From: Paenibacillus helianthi
GTDB lineage: Bacteria > Bacillota > Bacilli > Paenibacillales > Paenibacillaceae
Assembly (NCBI RefSeq): GCF_001909055.1
Contig: NZ_LVWI01000065.1
Span: forward strand, 1 to 43,417
DNA length: 43,417 bases
Direction of reading: 5' to 3'
The notes beneath the pieces are model-generated. The model ran no database searches. It saw only the letters and a program-made list of their open reading frames with translations, and was not told the origin of the DNA. The stretch's first letter is position 1, and each line of letters starts with the position of its first letter. Below, piece after piece: positions 8,683-17,112 of this stretch. Both the position numbers and the translations under genes were made by a program.

Positions 8683-8712
8683 CCCGCCGCAGATTCATGC
8701 GGCGGGTTTTTT
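8683..8712 (+). terminator. Orphan rho-independent terminator
   Basis: CCCGCCGCA (8683-8691) pairs with TGCGGCGGG (8698-8706), followed by six T. No intact forward gene lies upstream, only the broken binding-protein copy, so it probably ended the lost transcript. Confidence 0.8.
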
Positions 8713-8727
8713 CTGCTCTTCCTCCCT

Positions 8728-8942
8728 GCATTGAACTTAAAACCACCCGCAAGGGAGGTGGGAGTGGCGGAGGGGAAGTTTGGAACTGTAGGAGCGTCAG
8801 CGTCCGCCTTTATGTTTGGATTTCTACCGCTAGCAGCGGTCTATAATTAGAGAAATCCAAACATAACAGCGGCCGAAAGTCCAAACATTCCCCGCAGCCA
8901 CGCCAGCCACCTCCCACGCCCGCCCAGCTTTCAGTTCAATGC
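8728..8942. repeat. 215-bp imperfect inverted repeat (MITE- or REP-like)
   Basis: GCATTGAACT (8728-8737) and AGTTCAATGC (8933-8942) are the outer ends. Inside, GGGAGGTGG pairs with CCACCTCCC, AGTTTGGA with TCCAAACA, and TGTTTGGATTTCT with AGAAATCCAAACA, around a central ACCGCTAGCAGCGGT. It has no coding capacity. A segment of the left arm (about 8764-8798) recurs at 12641-12672, so it is dispersed. I associate similar elements with Paenibacillus genomes from memory; copy number was not checked. It fills most of the gap before the second binding-protein gene. Confidence 0.8.
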
Positions 8943-9079
8943 TCCCGTTATCACGATAATCATTTCCCCAGAACGCCGCAGAAAGGCCCCTTTATGAGCA
9001 AATGATTGTATTCGTAACCTCCTGGACGCTGTAATGTGAGGCTTGTAACCAATACAAGTTAAACGGAGGTCAAATTGGC

Positions 9080-10633
9080 ATGAACAAAAAATCCTTCACC
9101 CTGCTCCTGTCTGCACTGCTCACGTTCAGCATGTTGACAGCGTGTTCAGGAAACAACAACAAGAATAACGAAGCATCCCCGAGCAATGCGGGCCCCAGCG
9201 GCGGAACAGACACCGCAACTAAGGCACCGGAGCCGGAGAAACCGACAGAGATCAAGATTATGCTTCCACTGAACACGTCAGAGACTCCACCGGATACGAT
9301 TAAGACGGAAGTGGAGAAGTTAACGAATACGAAGCTCACCTATCAGTTCTACCCGGCGGATACGTATGAAGAGAAACTGAACTCCTCGTTCGCCACGGGC
9401 TCTCTGCCGCAGGTTACGTATTTGAAGAACCAGACCACTTTCCTCCAGATGAAAGAGTCGATCAAGGACGGGCAGTTCTGGGAGATCGGACCACTCTTAA
9501 GCGAGTTCCCGAATCTCAATAAGCTGAAGCCGGAAATTCTGAACAATACCAAGGTGGACGGCAAGCTGTATACCCTGTACATTGGACGGCCGCTGGCACG
9601 CCAGGGCATCATTTACCGCAAAGACTGGGCCGACAAGCTGGGCCTGAAGCCGCCGGCGAATGTGGATGAGCTGTTTGCCATGGCCAAGGCGTTCACGGAG
9701 CAGGACCCGGATGGCAACGGCAACAAAGATACCGTAGGTATCGTGGACCGTAACGAACTGGTCTATGGTGCATTCAAAACCGTATCCTCCTGGTTCGGCA
9801 CACCGAACAACTGGGGAGAGAAGGATGGACAGCTGGAGCCGGAATTTACGTTCCCGCAGTATTTTGACACGATGGATTTCTTCAAAAAAGCCCGCGATGC
9901 TGGGTACATGAACCAGGATTTCGCGGCGACCAGTAAAACGGATGCGGTAAAAATGTTCGTCAGCGGCAAAGCGGGGATGTATATCGGGGGCTCGATGCAG
10001 GATATTGATACCCTGAACAAAGACCTGATTAAGAATTTCCCGGATGCCGTGCTGGATACGCACAGTATGGTTGCCGGACCGGACGGAAAGTTCGCGCAAT
10101 GGATGATTCCGGGCTACAACAATGTGGTGCTGTTCCCGAAATCTGCAGTCAAGGATGAGGCAGAGCTGAAGAAAATTCTGGCGTTCTATGACAAGATGAT
10201 GACTCCTGAGGTTGCCAACCTGATGTACTGGGGCATTGAAGGGACCCACTACACTGTCGTAGACGGCAGAGCCAAACCTGCTGATGACAAAGAGTTGATT
10301 GAGCGTGAGGTTAAGGGCTACAAGGACAGTGTAATCGGTGAAGCGGATACGAATGGCATGTACCAAAGTCTGAATGTGCTTCCAGGCCGAATCCATGCTG
10401 AAGAATTGCTGCTGGAGAATGTGAAGGTAGGTGTGGCTGATCCTACGGCTGCGCTGGATTCCCCTACCTATACTTCCAAGGGCGTAGAGCTTCAACAGAT
10501 CATTACAGATGCCACATACAAATATATGTACGGACAAATCGACAAGGCCGGATTCGAAAAAGAAGTGCAGGCCTGGAAAGACCGCGGCGGCCAGAAGATT
10601 ATTGAAGAATACAATGCCGTGTATAAGAAGTAG
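9080..10633 (+). CDS. CUT1 extracellular solute-binding lipoprotein (copy 2)
   Basis: Binding component of a carbohydrate ABC importer, lipid-anchored outside the membrane. Signal peptide with lipobox LTAC and lipidated cysteine at residue 22, a Asn/Ser/Gly-rich linker, then about 480 residues of binding domain. A DPDGNGNKDT loop resembles the calcium site of pectin-oligosaccharide binding proteins. ACGGAGGT lies about 10 bp before ATG 9080. It is followed by two permeases and two pectinolytic enzymes, so the likely cargo is a rhamnogalacturonan or galacturonan fragment (inference from neighbours). No ATPase gene is present; CUT1 importers often share an ATPase such as MsmX encoded elsewhere. 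Confidence 0.93.
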   Translation: MNKKSFTLLLSALLTFSMLTACSGNNNKNNEASPSNAGPSGGTDTATKAPEPEKPTEIKIMLPLNTSETPPDTIKTEVEKLTNTKLTYQFYPADTYEEKLNSSFATGSLPQVTYLKNQTTFLQMKESIKDGQFWEIGPLLSEFPNLNKLKPEILNNTKVDGKLYTLYIGRPLARQGIIYRKDWADKLGLKPPANVDELFAMAKAFTEQDPDGNGNKDTVGIVDRNELVYGAFKTVSSWFGTPNNWGEKDGQLEPEFTFPQYFDTMDFFKKARDAGYMNQDFAATSKTDAVKMFVSGKAGMYIGGSMQDIDTLNKDLIKNFPDAVLDTHSMVAGPDGKFAQWMIPGYNNVVLFPKSAVKDEAELKKILAFYDKMMTPEVANLMYWGIEGTHYTVVDGRAKPADDKELIEREVKGYKDSVIGEADTNGMYQSLNVLPGRIHAEELLLENVKVGVADPTAALDSPTYTSKGVELQQIITDATYKYMYGQIDKAGFEKEVQAWKDRGGQKIIEEYNAVYKK

Positions 10634-10766
10634 GCAGCAGTTTTGTAGTAACTGAATACAAATGAAGCTGAAAAGGCTGCTAACAACGGTAGTTCAGCAG
10701 TCTTTTCGGATTCTCTTGGCGAGCCGGCAGTCAGGCACCAATTATGAAGCAGAAAGGAAGAGTATT

Positions 10767-11735
10767 ATGCAGGAAGTCTCCGCTCAGCCTGGTGTGGTTC
10801 CCGAGCTGAAGCCCAAGAGCTATAAGAGCAGCAGTGAGCTCAAAAAACGTCTGTGGAGAAACAAATTGCTCTACGTCATGCTGATTCCGGGTGTGCTGTA
10901 TTTTGTGGTTTTTAAATATTTGCCGATGTACGGTCTGATCATCTCGTTTCAGGATTACAAGCCTTACCAGGGGATAACAGGAAGTGATTGGGTGGGGCTG
11001 AAGCATTTTCACCGTTTATTTGCGGAGCCGGATTTCCTTAATATTCTGGGGAACACCTTGATTTTGTTCGGAATGAACATTTTATTTTATTTTCCGGTTC
11101 CGATTATTCTGGCGTTAATGTTGAATGAGCTGAGAGGCAGCTTTTTCAAAAGAACCTTTCAGACGCTCATCTATTTGCCCCATTTCATGTCTTGGGTTAT
11201 CGTTGTGTCGATTTCATTTGTCATGGTTACGATGGACGGCGGGATTATCAACGAGCTGCTGGCCTATTTCGGTTTTGAAAAGATTAATTTCCTGCTGAGT
11301 CCCGGCTGGTTCAGGCCGATGTATATCCTTCAAGTCATTTGGCGGGAAGCGGGCTGGGGGACGATTATTTATCTGGCTTCGATTGCGGCTATTGACCCCG
11401 GACTCTATGAAGCTGCACGCATGGACGGAGCCGGACGGCTCAGACAAATCTGGCATATTACCCTCCCGGCGATCCGCGGCGTCATCATTACATTGCTTAT
11501 TCTGAAAATTGGTTCCGTGCTCGATCTTGGATTTGAACATGTATATCTGCTGCTGAACTCCATGAACCGAGAGGTTGCGGAAATTATTGATACGTATGTG
11601 TACACGGCCGGACTCCGGCAAGGTCAATTCAGCTATAGTACGGCTATCGGATTCTTCAAATCCGTGATCGGACTGATTATGGTTATGTCGGTCAACAAAT
11701 TGTCCAAAAAAATGGGCGAAGAAGGCGTTTATTGA
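10767..11735 (+). CDS. CUT1 ABC permease, LplB/YteP type
   Basis: Inner-membrane subunit of the sugar importer, about 322 residues with six helices beginning near YVMLIPGVLYFVVFKYLPM. The conserved cytoplasmic loop EAARMDGAGRLRQIWHITLP carries the EAA motif that docks the ATPase. The open frame extends upstream to 10662, but ATG 10767 has GAAAGGAAGAG in front and gives the usual family N-terminus, so I chose it. It sits about 130 bp after the binding protein and 21 bp before the second permease, in one operon. B. subtilis YteP and LplB are the closest type by gene order and length. Confidence 0.92.
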   Translation: MQEVSAQPGVVPELKPKSYKSSSELKKRLWRNKLLYVMLIPGVLYFVVFKYLPMYGLIISFQDYKPYQGITGSDWVGLKHFHRLFAEPDFLNILGNTLILFGMNILFYFPVPIILALMLNELRGSFFKRTFQTLIYLPHFMSWVIVVSISFVMVTMDGGIINELLAYFGFEKINFLLSPGWFRPMYILQVIWREAGWGTIIYLASIAAIDPGLYEAARMDGAGRLRQIWHITLPAIRGVIITLLILKIGSVLDLGFEHVYLLLNSMNREVAEIIDTYVYTAGLRQGQFSYSTAIGFFKSVIGLIMVMSVNKLSKKMGEEGVY

Positions 11736-11756
11736 GAACCAGCGGGAGGAATTGAA

Positions 11757-12632
11757 ATGGTAGAAGATCGCACGATCAGCGGCAGAATCTTTTCTGCTGT
11801 GAACTTTACACTGCTTGCCCTCATTACCCTGATTACCGTGCTGCCGTTTGTGCACGTGGTTGCCGGATCATTCACCACAAGTGCTGAGATTGCGGCCAAC
11901 AAGTTTGTGCTGATTCCCAAGGTGTGGAGCCTTGAAGCGTATAAGTTTATTTTCTCGACGGACACGATTTTTAGAGCAATGGGTGTTTCCATAGGGGTTA
12001 CACTCGTTGGCACGCTGTTCAGTATGTTCATCACTGCCCTTATGGCCTATGGGCTCTCCAGAAGGGATCTGGACGGGCGCAATGTCTTCAACTTTCTCGT
12101 GGTGTTCACGATGCTGTTCCATGGCGGAATGATTCCCACCTTTCTGGTGGTGAAGGAGCTGGGTCTGATCGACTCGTATGCAGCCTTGATTCTGCCTTCG
12201 GCGATTAGTGCATTCAATATGATTATCCTGAAAAACTTCTTTCAGAATATCCCTGAGGGCCTTGAAGAATCGGCTAAAATCGACGGCTGCAACGACTTCG
12301 GCATCCTGTTCCGGATTGTGCTGCCCCTGTCCTTGCCGGCGATTGCAACGATTTCCCTGTTCTATGCTGTTACTTACTGGAACACTTATATGACTGCGAT
12401 CCTATATCTGGATAATAGTGCGAAATGGCCTATTCAGGTGCTGCTCCGGCAAATCGTGGTGCTCGCGAGCGGGATGGACTACAGTTCCTCCCTGGATGCG
12501 ACCAATCCGCCGCCGGATCAGACGATTAAGATGGCGGTTATCGTGGTGGCTACGCTGCCGATTCTGATGGTCTATCCGTTCCTGCAGAAGCATTTTGCCA
12601 AGGGAGCTATGCTGGGATCGATGAAGGGTTAG
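11757..12632 (+). CDS. CUT1 ABC permease, YtcP type
   Basis: Second membrane subunit, 291 residues, six predicted helices. The EAA loop reads EESAKIDGCNDFGILFRIVL. GGGAGGAATTGAA precedes ATG 11757 at good spacing. It ends with the family-typical FAKGAMLGSMKG. With the first permease it forms the translocation pore for the sugar delivered by the lipoprotein at 9080, and perhaps by the paralogue at 5583. Confidence 0.93.
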   Translation: MVEDRTISGRIFSAVNFTLLALITLITVLPFVHVVAGSFTTSAEIAANKFVLIPKVWSLEAYKFIFSTDTIFRAMGVSIGVTLVGTLFSMFITALMAYGLSRRDLDGRNVFNFLVVFTMLFHGGMIPTFLVVKELGLIDSYAALILPSAISAFNMIILKNFFQNIPEGLEESAKIDGCNDFGILFRIVLPLSLPAIATISLFYAVTYWNTYMTAILYLDNSAKWPIQVLLRQIVVLASGMDYSSSLDATNPPPDQTIKMAVIVVATLPILMVYPFLQKHFAKGAMLGSMKG

Positions 12633-12640
12633 TAAGAGGT

Positions 12641-12672
12641 GTGGAGGGGGGGTTTGGAACTGCAGGAGTGTT
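12641..12672. repeat. Half copy of the dispersed palindromic repeat
   Basis: GGTTTGGAACTGCAGGAGTG and flanking G-rich sequence match the left-arm segment at about 8764-8798 with few differences. The matching right arm is absent. It lies between the second permease and the GH105 gene and creates a spurious upstream extension of that reading frame. Confidence 0.65.
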
Positions 12673-12692
12673 ACTTATATAGTGGAAGGGGT

Positions 12693-13811
12693 ATGGAGAT
12701 GATAGGCAGTCTGCCGGCAACACCTATGGAATGGGCACAACAGGTCTGTGATTCTTTAATGGATACTTATAAAGCAAGAGAGCTGCCTCCAGCCCACCGC
12801 TGGCATTACCATCAGGGTGTGTTTCTATGCGGTATGGAACTATTGTGGGAAGCTGTCCAGGAGGACCGCTATATTGCATATATTCAGCAATACGTCGATG
12901 ATCTGGTGGATGAGAACGGCAATTTGTATTTTGCCCGGGACGAGTTGGATGCGGTTCAGGCAGGATTGCTGCTGTTCACGCTGCATGAGCGGACCGGCCA
13001 GCCGAAGTACCGGATTGCCGCCGATAAGCTGCGCAACCTGCTGCTGACGCTGAACCAGACCTCGGAAGGCGGATACTGGCATAAAGATAAATATCCGAAC
13101 CAAATGTGGCTGGATGGACTGTATATGGCCGGAGTATTCTCCCTCAAATATGCCAATGCCTATGGCGAACCCGGCCTGCGTGAAACCGTACTGCATCAGG
13201 AGCGGCTGATGCGGAGGCATATGAAGGATGAGGCCACGGGACTCCTGTACCATGCCTGGGATGAGAGCAAACGCATGCCCTGGGCGAACCCGCAAACCGG
13301 CTGCTCCCCGGAGTTCTGGAGCCGGTCGCTGGGCTGGTACGGCCTCGCCGTCTCGCAGTTTCTGGATCTGCTACCTGCCGGCGATCCGGGTAGCGCGGAG
13401 CTCGCTGCCGAACTGGGCAGCTTCGTCAAAGCTCTCATCCGGTATCAGGATGGGGAGAGCGGACTGTGGTATCAGGTGGTCGACAAAGGCAGCCAGCCGG
13501 ATAACTGGCTGGAGACCTCGGGCTCCTGCTTGTTCGTCTATACGATTGCCAAGGCTGTGAAGCACGGCATCGCTCCACCCGGGGCATTGGCCGCTGCCCG
13601 CAAGGGGTATGAGGGCTTGATCCGGGTACTGCAGCAGGACGCAGAAGGCAGGCTGATTCTGCCCGACATCTGCATCGGAACATCGGCGGGTGATTATGAG
13701 AACTACGTCACCCGCCCGAAGGTCAGCAATGATCTGCACGGCGTCGGCGCACTGGTCATGGCGTGTGTGGAGATGCAGTCTTTGTATGGCGGAGCAGCGT
13801 CTGAGGGTTGA
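12693..13811 (+). CDS. GH88/GH105 unsaturated rhamnogalacturonyl hydrolase
   Basis: Cytoplasmic enzyme of about 372 residues, expected to remove the unsaturated galacturonic acid from the end of pectin oligosaccharides made by lyases, by hydration of the double bond (YteR/YesR type). Family features visible: an alpha/alpha-barrel pattern with HRWHYHQGVFLCGMELLW near the start, the aspartate in QMWLDGLYMAG, and HAWDES...SPEFWSRSLGWYG. No signal peptide. The open frame begins at 12639, but the first 18 codons translate the dispersed repeat. ATG 12693 has GGAAGGGG just upstream and a sensible N-terminus. It follows the permeases in the same operon. Confidence 0.88.
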   Translation: MEMIGSLPATPMEWAQQVCDSLMDTYKARELPPAHRWHYHQGVFLCGMELLWEAVQEDRYIAYIQQYVDDLVDENGNLYFARDELDAVQAGLLLFTLHERTGQPKYRIAADKLRNLLLTLNQTSEGGYWHKDKYPNQMWLDGLYMAGVFSLKYANAYGEPGLRETVLHQERLMRRHMKDEATGLLYHAWDESKRMPWANPQTGCSPEFWSRSLGWYGLAVSQFLDLLPAGDPGSAELAAELGSFVKALIRYQDGESGLWYQVVDKGSQPDNWLETSGSCLFVYTIAKAVKHGIAPPGALAAARKGYEGLIRVLQQDAEGRLILPDICIGTSAGDYENYVTRPKVSNDLHGVGALVMACVEMQSLYGGAASEG

Positions 13812-13901
13812 GAATAGCGCGGAGGGGGCGGCGGGATTATTCGCAGGAGGCTGTCGCCGCGCAAGTTAGGAGCACCGCCACCTGGCCAGAACCGGCCCCA
13901 T

Positions 13902-14163
13902 CAGAGGTAGAAATACCTCTGGTTTCGTCCATCTGGCTCGGAACGGACTAATCAGAGGTAGAAATACCTCTGGTTTCGTCCATCTGGCTCGGAACGGCCC
14001 CATCAGAGGTAGAAATACCTCTGGTTTCGTCCATCTGGCTCGGAACGGCCCCATCAGAGGTAGAAATACCTCTGGTTTCGTCCATCTGGCTCGGAACGGC
14101 CCCATCAGAGGTAGAAATACCTCTGGTTCCGTCCACCTGGCCCGGAACGGGCCCATCAGAGGT
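13902..14163. repeat. 51-bp tandem repeat array, five units plus a partial, each with a GAAA-loop hairpin
   Basis: Units begin at 13902, 13953, 14004, 14055 and 14106, with a partial at 14157. Each contains CAGAGGTA-GAAA-TACCTCTG, a perfect 8-bp stem closed by a GNRA-type tetraloop when transcribed forward, followed by a conserved TTTCGTCCATCTGGCTCGGA stretch. The outer units are the most diverged. The array fills the gap between the GH105 and GH28 genes. It is not CRISPR-like: there are no variable spacers. Confidence 0.92.
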
Positions 14164-14210
14164 GAACCCACGGAGGAAATTCCGTTAATTTCATGGAAGG
14201 AGTGTAGCGG

Positions 14211-15554
14211 GTGTTTAATATTGTCGATTATGGAGCCCTGCGGGACACTGGCGAACCCGCCACAAGCGCGATTGCGGCTGCGGTTGCAGCGGCGGGTGAG
14301 GCGGGTGGAGGGACGGTGTATATCCCGGCGGGGACTTTTTTGACCGGGGCAATCCAGCTCCGCAGTAATATTGAATTGCACTTAAGTCCGGGGGCAGTGC
14401 TGTCATTCAGCACCCTTCCGCAGGACTTTCCGGCAGTGGAGTCTAGATGGGAGGGTGTGAAGCGGGAGGTGCATTCCCCCTGCATCTTCGGTAAGGATTT
14501 GGTCAACATCTCCATTACCGGTAGCGGTACCATTAACGGCAACGGTACTCCGTGGTGGGAGAAGCACAGGAATCATCCGGAGCAGCTTGAGCATCCGCGC
14601 CCGACGTTGATCGGTCTCAGCGGTTGCCGGCGGGTTACCATCAAGGATGTGTCGCTGATGAATTCACCGAGCTGGACAGTGAATCCTATCGGCTGCAGCA
14701 ATGTGACGATTGACAATGTATCCATCCTGAACCCGGCAGACTCGCCGAATACGGATGGAATCAACCCCGAATCCTGCTCGGGTGTTCATATCAGCAACTG
14801 TCACATTGATGTGGGCGATGACTGCATCGCGATCAAAGCGGGGACCGAAGACACACTGGAGCGTATTCCCTGCGAGAACATCACCATCACCAACTGCACG
14901 ATGGTCCATGGACATGGAGCGGTTGTGCTCGGCAGTGAGATGAGCGGCGACATCCGCAATGTGACAATCAGCAACTGTGTGTTCAAGCAGACCGACCGTG
15001 GAATCCGCATGAAATCCAGACGCGGCCGAGGCGGGATTATTGAAGATATCCGTATCAGCAATATTGTGATGGAGGACGTTATTTGCCCTTTTACGCTCAA
15101 TCTGTATTATTTCTGCGGACCACGCGGCAAGGAGAAATACGTCTGGGACAAAAATCCCTATTCCGTTACCGCTGAAACGCCTTGTTTTCGCCGGATTCAT
15201 TATGCCAATATTACAGCCAAGAATGTCCATGCTGCTGCGGGATTTCTGTATGGACTTGCGGAGCAGCATGTCTCGGAGATTACATTCACGAATGTGGATA
15301 TCTCAATGGCGAAGAATGCGGTCCCCGGAGCTCCGGATATGATGACAGGGCTTGAGCCGATGAAGGGCCGGGGCTTTTATCTGGGATATGTACGGGATGT
15401 GCAATTCCACCAGGTGACGGTTGAGAATCACGAAGGCCCCGCTTTCTACATTGAGAACGGAGAAGAGGTCGAACTTATGAACTGCCGGTCCAAAAACACC
15501 GTCAAACCAGAAAAGCTGATCGAGCGGGTTACAGTTGAGCCGGTCAACAGTTAA
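14211..15554 (+). CDS. GH28 polygalacturonase/exo-galacturonase family
   Basis: A 447-residue right-handed beta-helix glycosidase that hydrolyses alpha-1,4 galacturonic acid linkages. GH28 motifs appear in order: NTDG near residue 182, GDDC near 203 (these supply the three catalytic aspartates), GHG near 236 and R-I-R-M-K near 264, replacing the classical RIK. There is no signal peptide, so it probably works inside the cell on imported oligogalacturonides. The start is GTG at 14211 with GGAAGGAG about 8 bp upstream. It ends the pectin gene run; the 51-bp repeat array separates it from the GH105 gene and a terminator follows. Confidence 0.92.
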   Translation: MFNIVDYGALRDTGEPATSAIAAAVAAAGEAGGGTVYIPAGTFLTGAIQLRSNIELHLSPGAVLSFSTLPQDFPAVESRWEGVKREVHSPCIFGKDLVNISITGSGTINGNGTPWWEKHRNHPEQLEHPRPTLIGLSGCRRVTIKDVSLMNSPSWTVNPIGCSNVTIDNVSILNPADSPNTDGINPESCSGVHISNCHIDVGDDCIAIKAGTEDTLERIPCENITITNCTMVHGHGAVVLGSEMSGDIRNVTISNCVFKQTDRGIRMKSRRGRGGIIEDIRISNIVMEDVICPFTLNLYYFCGPRGKEKYVWDKNPYSVTAETPCFRRIHYANITAKNVHAAAGFLYGLAEQHVSEITFTNVDISMAKNAVPGAPDMMTGLEPMKGRGFYLGYVRDVQFHQVTVENHEGPAFYIENGEEVELMNCRSKNTVKPEKLIERVTVEPVNS

Positions 15555-15573
15555 GTGAAAAGTATTGATAAGG

Positions 15574-15607
15574 AACCGTGGCCCGTTTGGGGCTGCGGTT
15601 TTTTTTT
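15574..15607 (+). terminator. Terminator after the GH28 gene
   Basis: AACCG...GCC pairs with GGC...CGGTT across a short loop and is followed by an eight-T run. It marks the end of the pectin locus. Confidence 0.75.
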
Positions 15608-15682
15608 GCTGCTTAAGTTTGAAGGGGAAAGGTAATAGATAATAGAAGGTTTGCTTTTGCCGGGTTTGTTCGGGAAAACGTT

Positions 15683-15711
15683 TTGCAATATAGAACGCTT
15701 GAGGCTATAAT
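15683..15711 (+). promoter_or_regulatory. Sigma-A promoter of fabH
   Basis: TTGCAA (15683-15688), a 17-bp spacer and a perfect TATAAT (15706-15711). The -10 box touches the palindrome starting at 15711, so a repressor there would block initiation. Confidence 0.8.
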
Positions 15712-15740
15712 TAGTACCAAGTACTAAGATCAGATACTAA
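15711..15740 (+). promoter_or_regulatory. FapR-like operator
   Basis: A perfect inverted repeat TTAGTAC-CAA-GTACTAA (15711-15727), with another TACTAA half-site at 15735-15740, lies directly downstream of the fabH -10 box. FapR, the malonyl-CoA-responsive repressor of lipid synthesis in Bacillus, recognises sites of the TTAGTACC...TACTAA type and regulates fabH genes. Assignment rests on motif memory plus the gene it precedes. Confidence 0.65.
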
Positions 15741-15757
15741 ACTATGGGGTGATACTT

Positions 15758-16768
15758 TTGAAAGGTGCCAAAATTACCGCAATCGGAGCTTACGTTCCGG
15801 CCCGGAGACTTACGAATAGCGATCTGGAGCAGATCGTGGATACCGATAATGAGTGGATTGTCCAGCGGACCGGAATCCGTGAACGCCGAATTAGCCGTGA
15901 GGATGAATACACCAGTGATTTATGTGCAGCCGCTGTGCTGGATCTGATGAAACGTTACGGTAAAAGCGTGCAGGATGTTGATATGATTCTCGTGGCCACA
16001 AGCACGCCTGATTTCCCTTTTCCTTCGGTTGCATCCATTCTGCAGAACCGTCTGGGGATTCAGCCTACAGCCGGAGCAATGGACATGAGTGCTGCCTGCG
16101 CGGGATTTGTCTATGCGCTGCATACGGCACATGCCTACGTGGCTTCTGGTCTGCACCGCAAGGTGCTGGTTCTTGGGGCGGATGCGTTATCTAAAATTAC
16201 AGACTATACCGACCGGAGCACCTGTATCCTCTTTGGTGACGGGGCTGGGGCTGTGCTGGTGGAGAGCGATGAACAAATGGATGGCTTCGCCGGATTCCAT
16301 CTGGGCAGTGACGGCAGCGGGGCGCATCATGTATACCGCACAGGCCTGTCGCACAGGGTGAATGAGATAGATCTTATAGATACTGGCAAGCTGGTGCAAA
16401 ATGGCCGTGAAGTGTTCCGCTGGGCGGTACGTACCGTGCCTCAGGGTGTGCAGCAGGTGCTGAACCATGCCGGAATCAGCCTGGACCAGGTGGACTGGTT
16501 CATTCCGCACAGCGCCAATTTGCGGATGATTGAACCGATCTGTGAGCGGTTGAATTATCCTTTTGAGCAGGCATTATACAGTCTTGAATATTTCGGGAAT
16601 ACTTCAGCCGCCAGCATTCCGCTTGCCCTGGATCTTGGTATCCGCGAGGCTAAGGTCGTGAACGGCCAGCAGATTCTGCTGTATGGCTTTGGTGCGGGGT
16701 TAACGCATGCCGGGCAATTGGTGAAGCTGGCACTGGCCCCCGAGGTCTCACCTCCCACCCCTCTCTAA
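15758..16768 (+). CDS. fabH: 3-oxoacyl-[acyl-carrier-protein] synthase III
   Basis: Condenses an acyl-CoA primer with malonyl-ACP to begin each fatty acid. About 336 residues. The Cys-His-Asn triad is visible: Cys in DMSAACAGF (residue 114), His in WFIPHSANLRMIE, Asn in YFGNTSAASIPLAL. The glycine-rich FGDGAGAVL and the GIRERR motif are also typical. The frame can start at GTG 15749, but TTG 15758 is better spaced from the GGGGTGAT preceding it. The upstream promoter with FapR-like operator ties it to membrane lipid control, not to the pectin genes next door. Bacilli often carry two fabH copies; whether this is the main or the second one cannot be told from the window. Confidence 0.92.
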   Translation: MKGAKITAIGAYVPARRLTNSDLEQIVDTDNEWIVQRTGIRERRISREDEYTSDLCAAAVLDLMKRYGKSVQDVDMILVATSTPDFPFPSVASILQNRLGIQPTAGAMDMSAACAGFVYALHTAHAYVASGLHRKVLVLGADALSKITDYTDRSTCILFGDGAGAVLVESDEQMDGFAGFHLGSDGSGAHHVYRTGLSHRVNEIDLIDTGKLVQNGREVFRWAVRTVPQGVQQVLNHAGISLDQVDWFIPHSANLRMIEPICERLNYPFEQALYSLEYFGNTSAASIPLALDLGIREAKVVNGQQILLYGFGAGLTHAGQLVKLALAPEVSPPTPL

Positions 16769-17112
16769 CCGAAAAATGACGCCCAAAACCAGAAAAACAG
16801 TGCCTTGAACCCTTACAACAAATAAGGGATTATATTATCGAAAGTGTTTTCGAATAGTGTTGTCTGCTTAAAAAAGTAAAAGTTTCGCCGGAGGGAGGAC
16901 TGCTGAGAGTACTGTAAGGTTGTTACAGATTGCTAAGATCGCCATGGGTAGCTGACGTTGCTGATGATGATAGTGTGAGGGTGCTGCATAAGTACTTTAG
17001 CTGCTTGGATACTTAAGGGCCTTCAAAGGAAAGCGAGTATGCTGGTGAGGCTCACCGTTAATAGAAAGCTGACGTCAAGGGTTCACCAGCTCGCGGCAAG
17101 CCTGCTTTCGGG
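16769..17112. other. 344-bp non-coding gap
   Basis: No ORF with a plausible start and length was found. It holds the operator-like palindrome at 16838-16853, a weak CCCTTA/TAAGGG hairpin at about 16811-16829 without a T-tract, and GCTGGTGA/TCACCAGC arms at about 17041-17092 just beyond the LacI stop, which may end that reverse transcript. Confidence 0.5.
16838..16853. promoter_or_regulatory. LacI-type operator-like palindrome (copy 1)
   Basis: TCGAAA-GTGT-TTTCGA, a perfect 6-4-6 inverted repeat. The same half-sites and spacing occur at 18307-18322 upstream of the laminarinase. The two copies flank the LacI regulator gene on both sides. Confidence 0.55.

Noticed and set aside
13902..14163. 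CRISPR array
   Set aside because: The 51-bp units are contiguous copies with no variable spacers, and there are no cas genes in the window.
13866..14381. Reverse-strand ORF of 171 codons with a 17-residue repeat across the 51-bp array
   Set aside because: Open only because the unit is 51 bp. It overlaps the start of the GH28 gene and has no ribosome-binding site or family resemblance.
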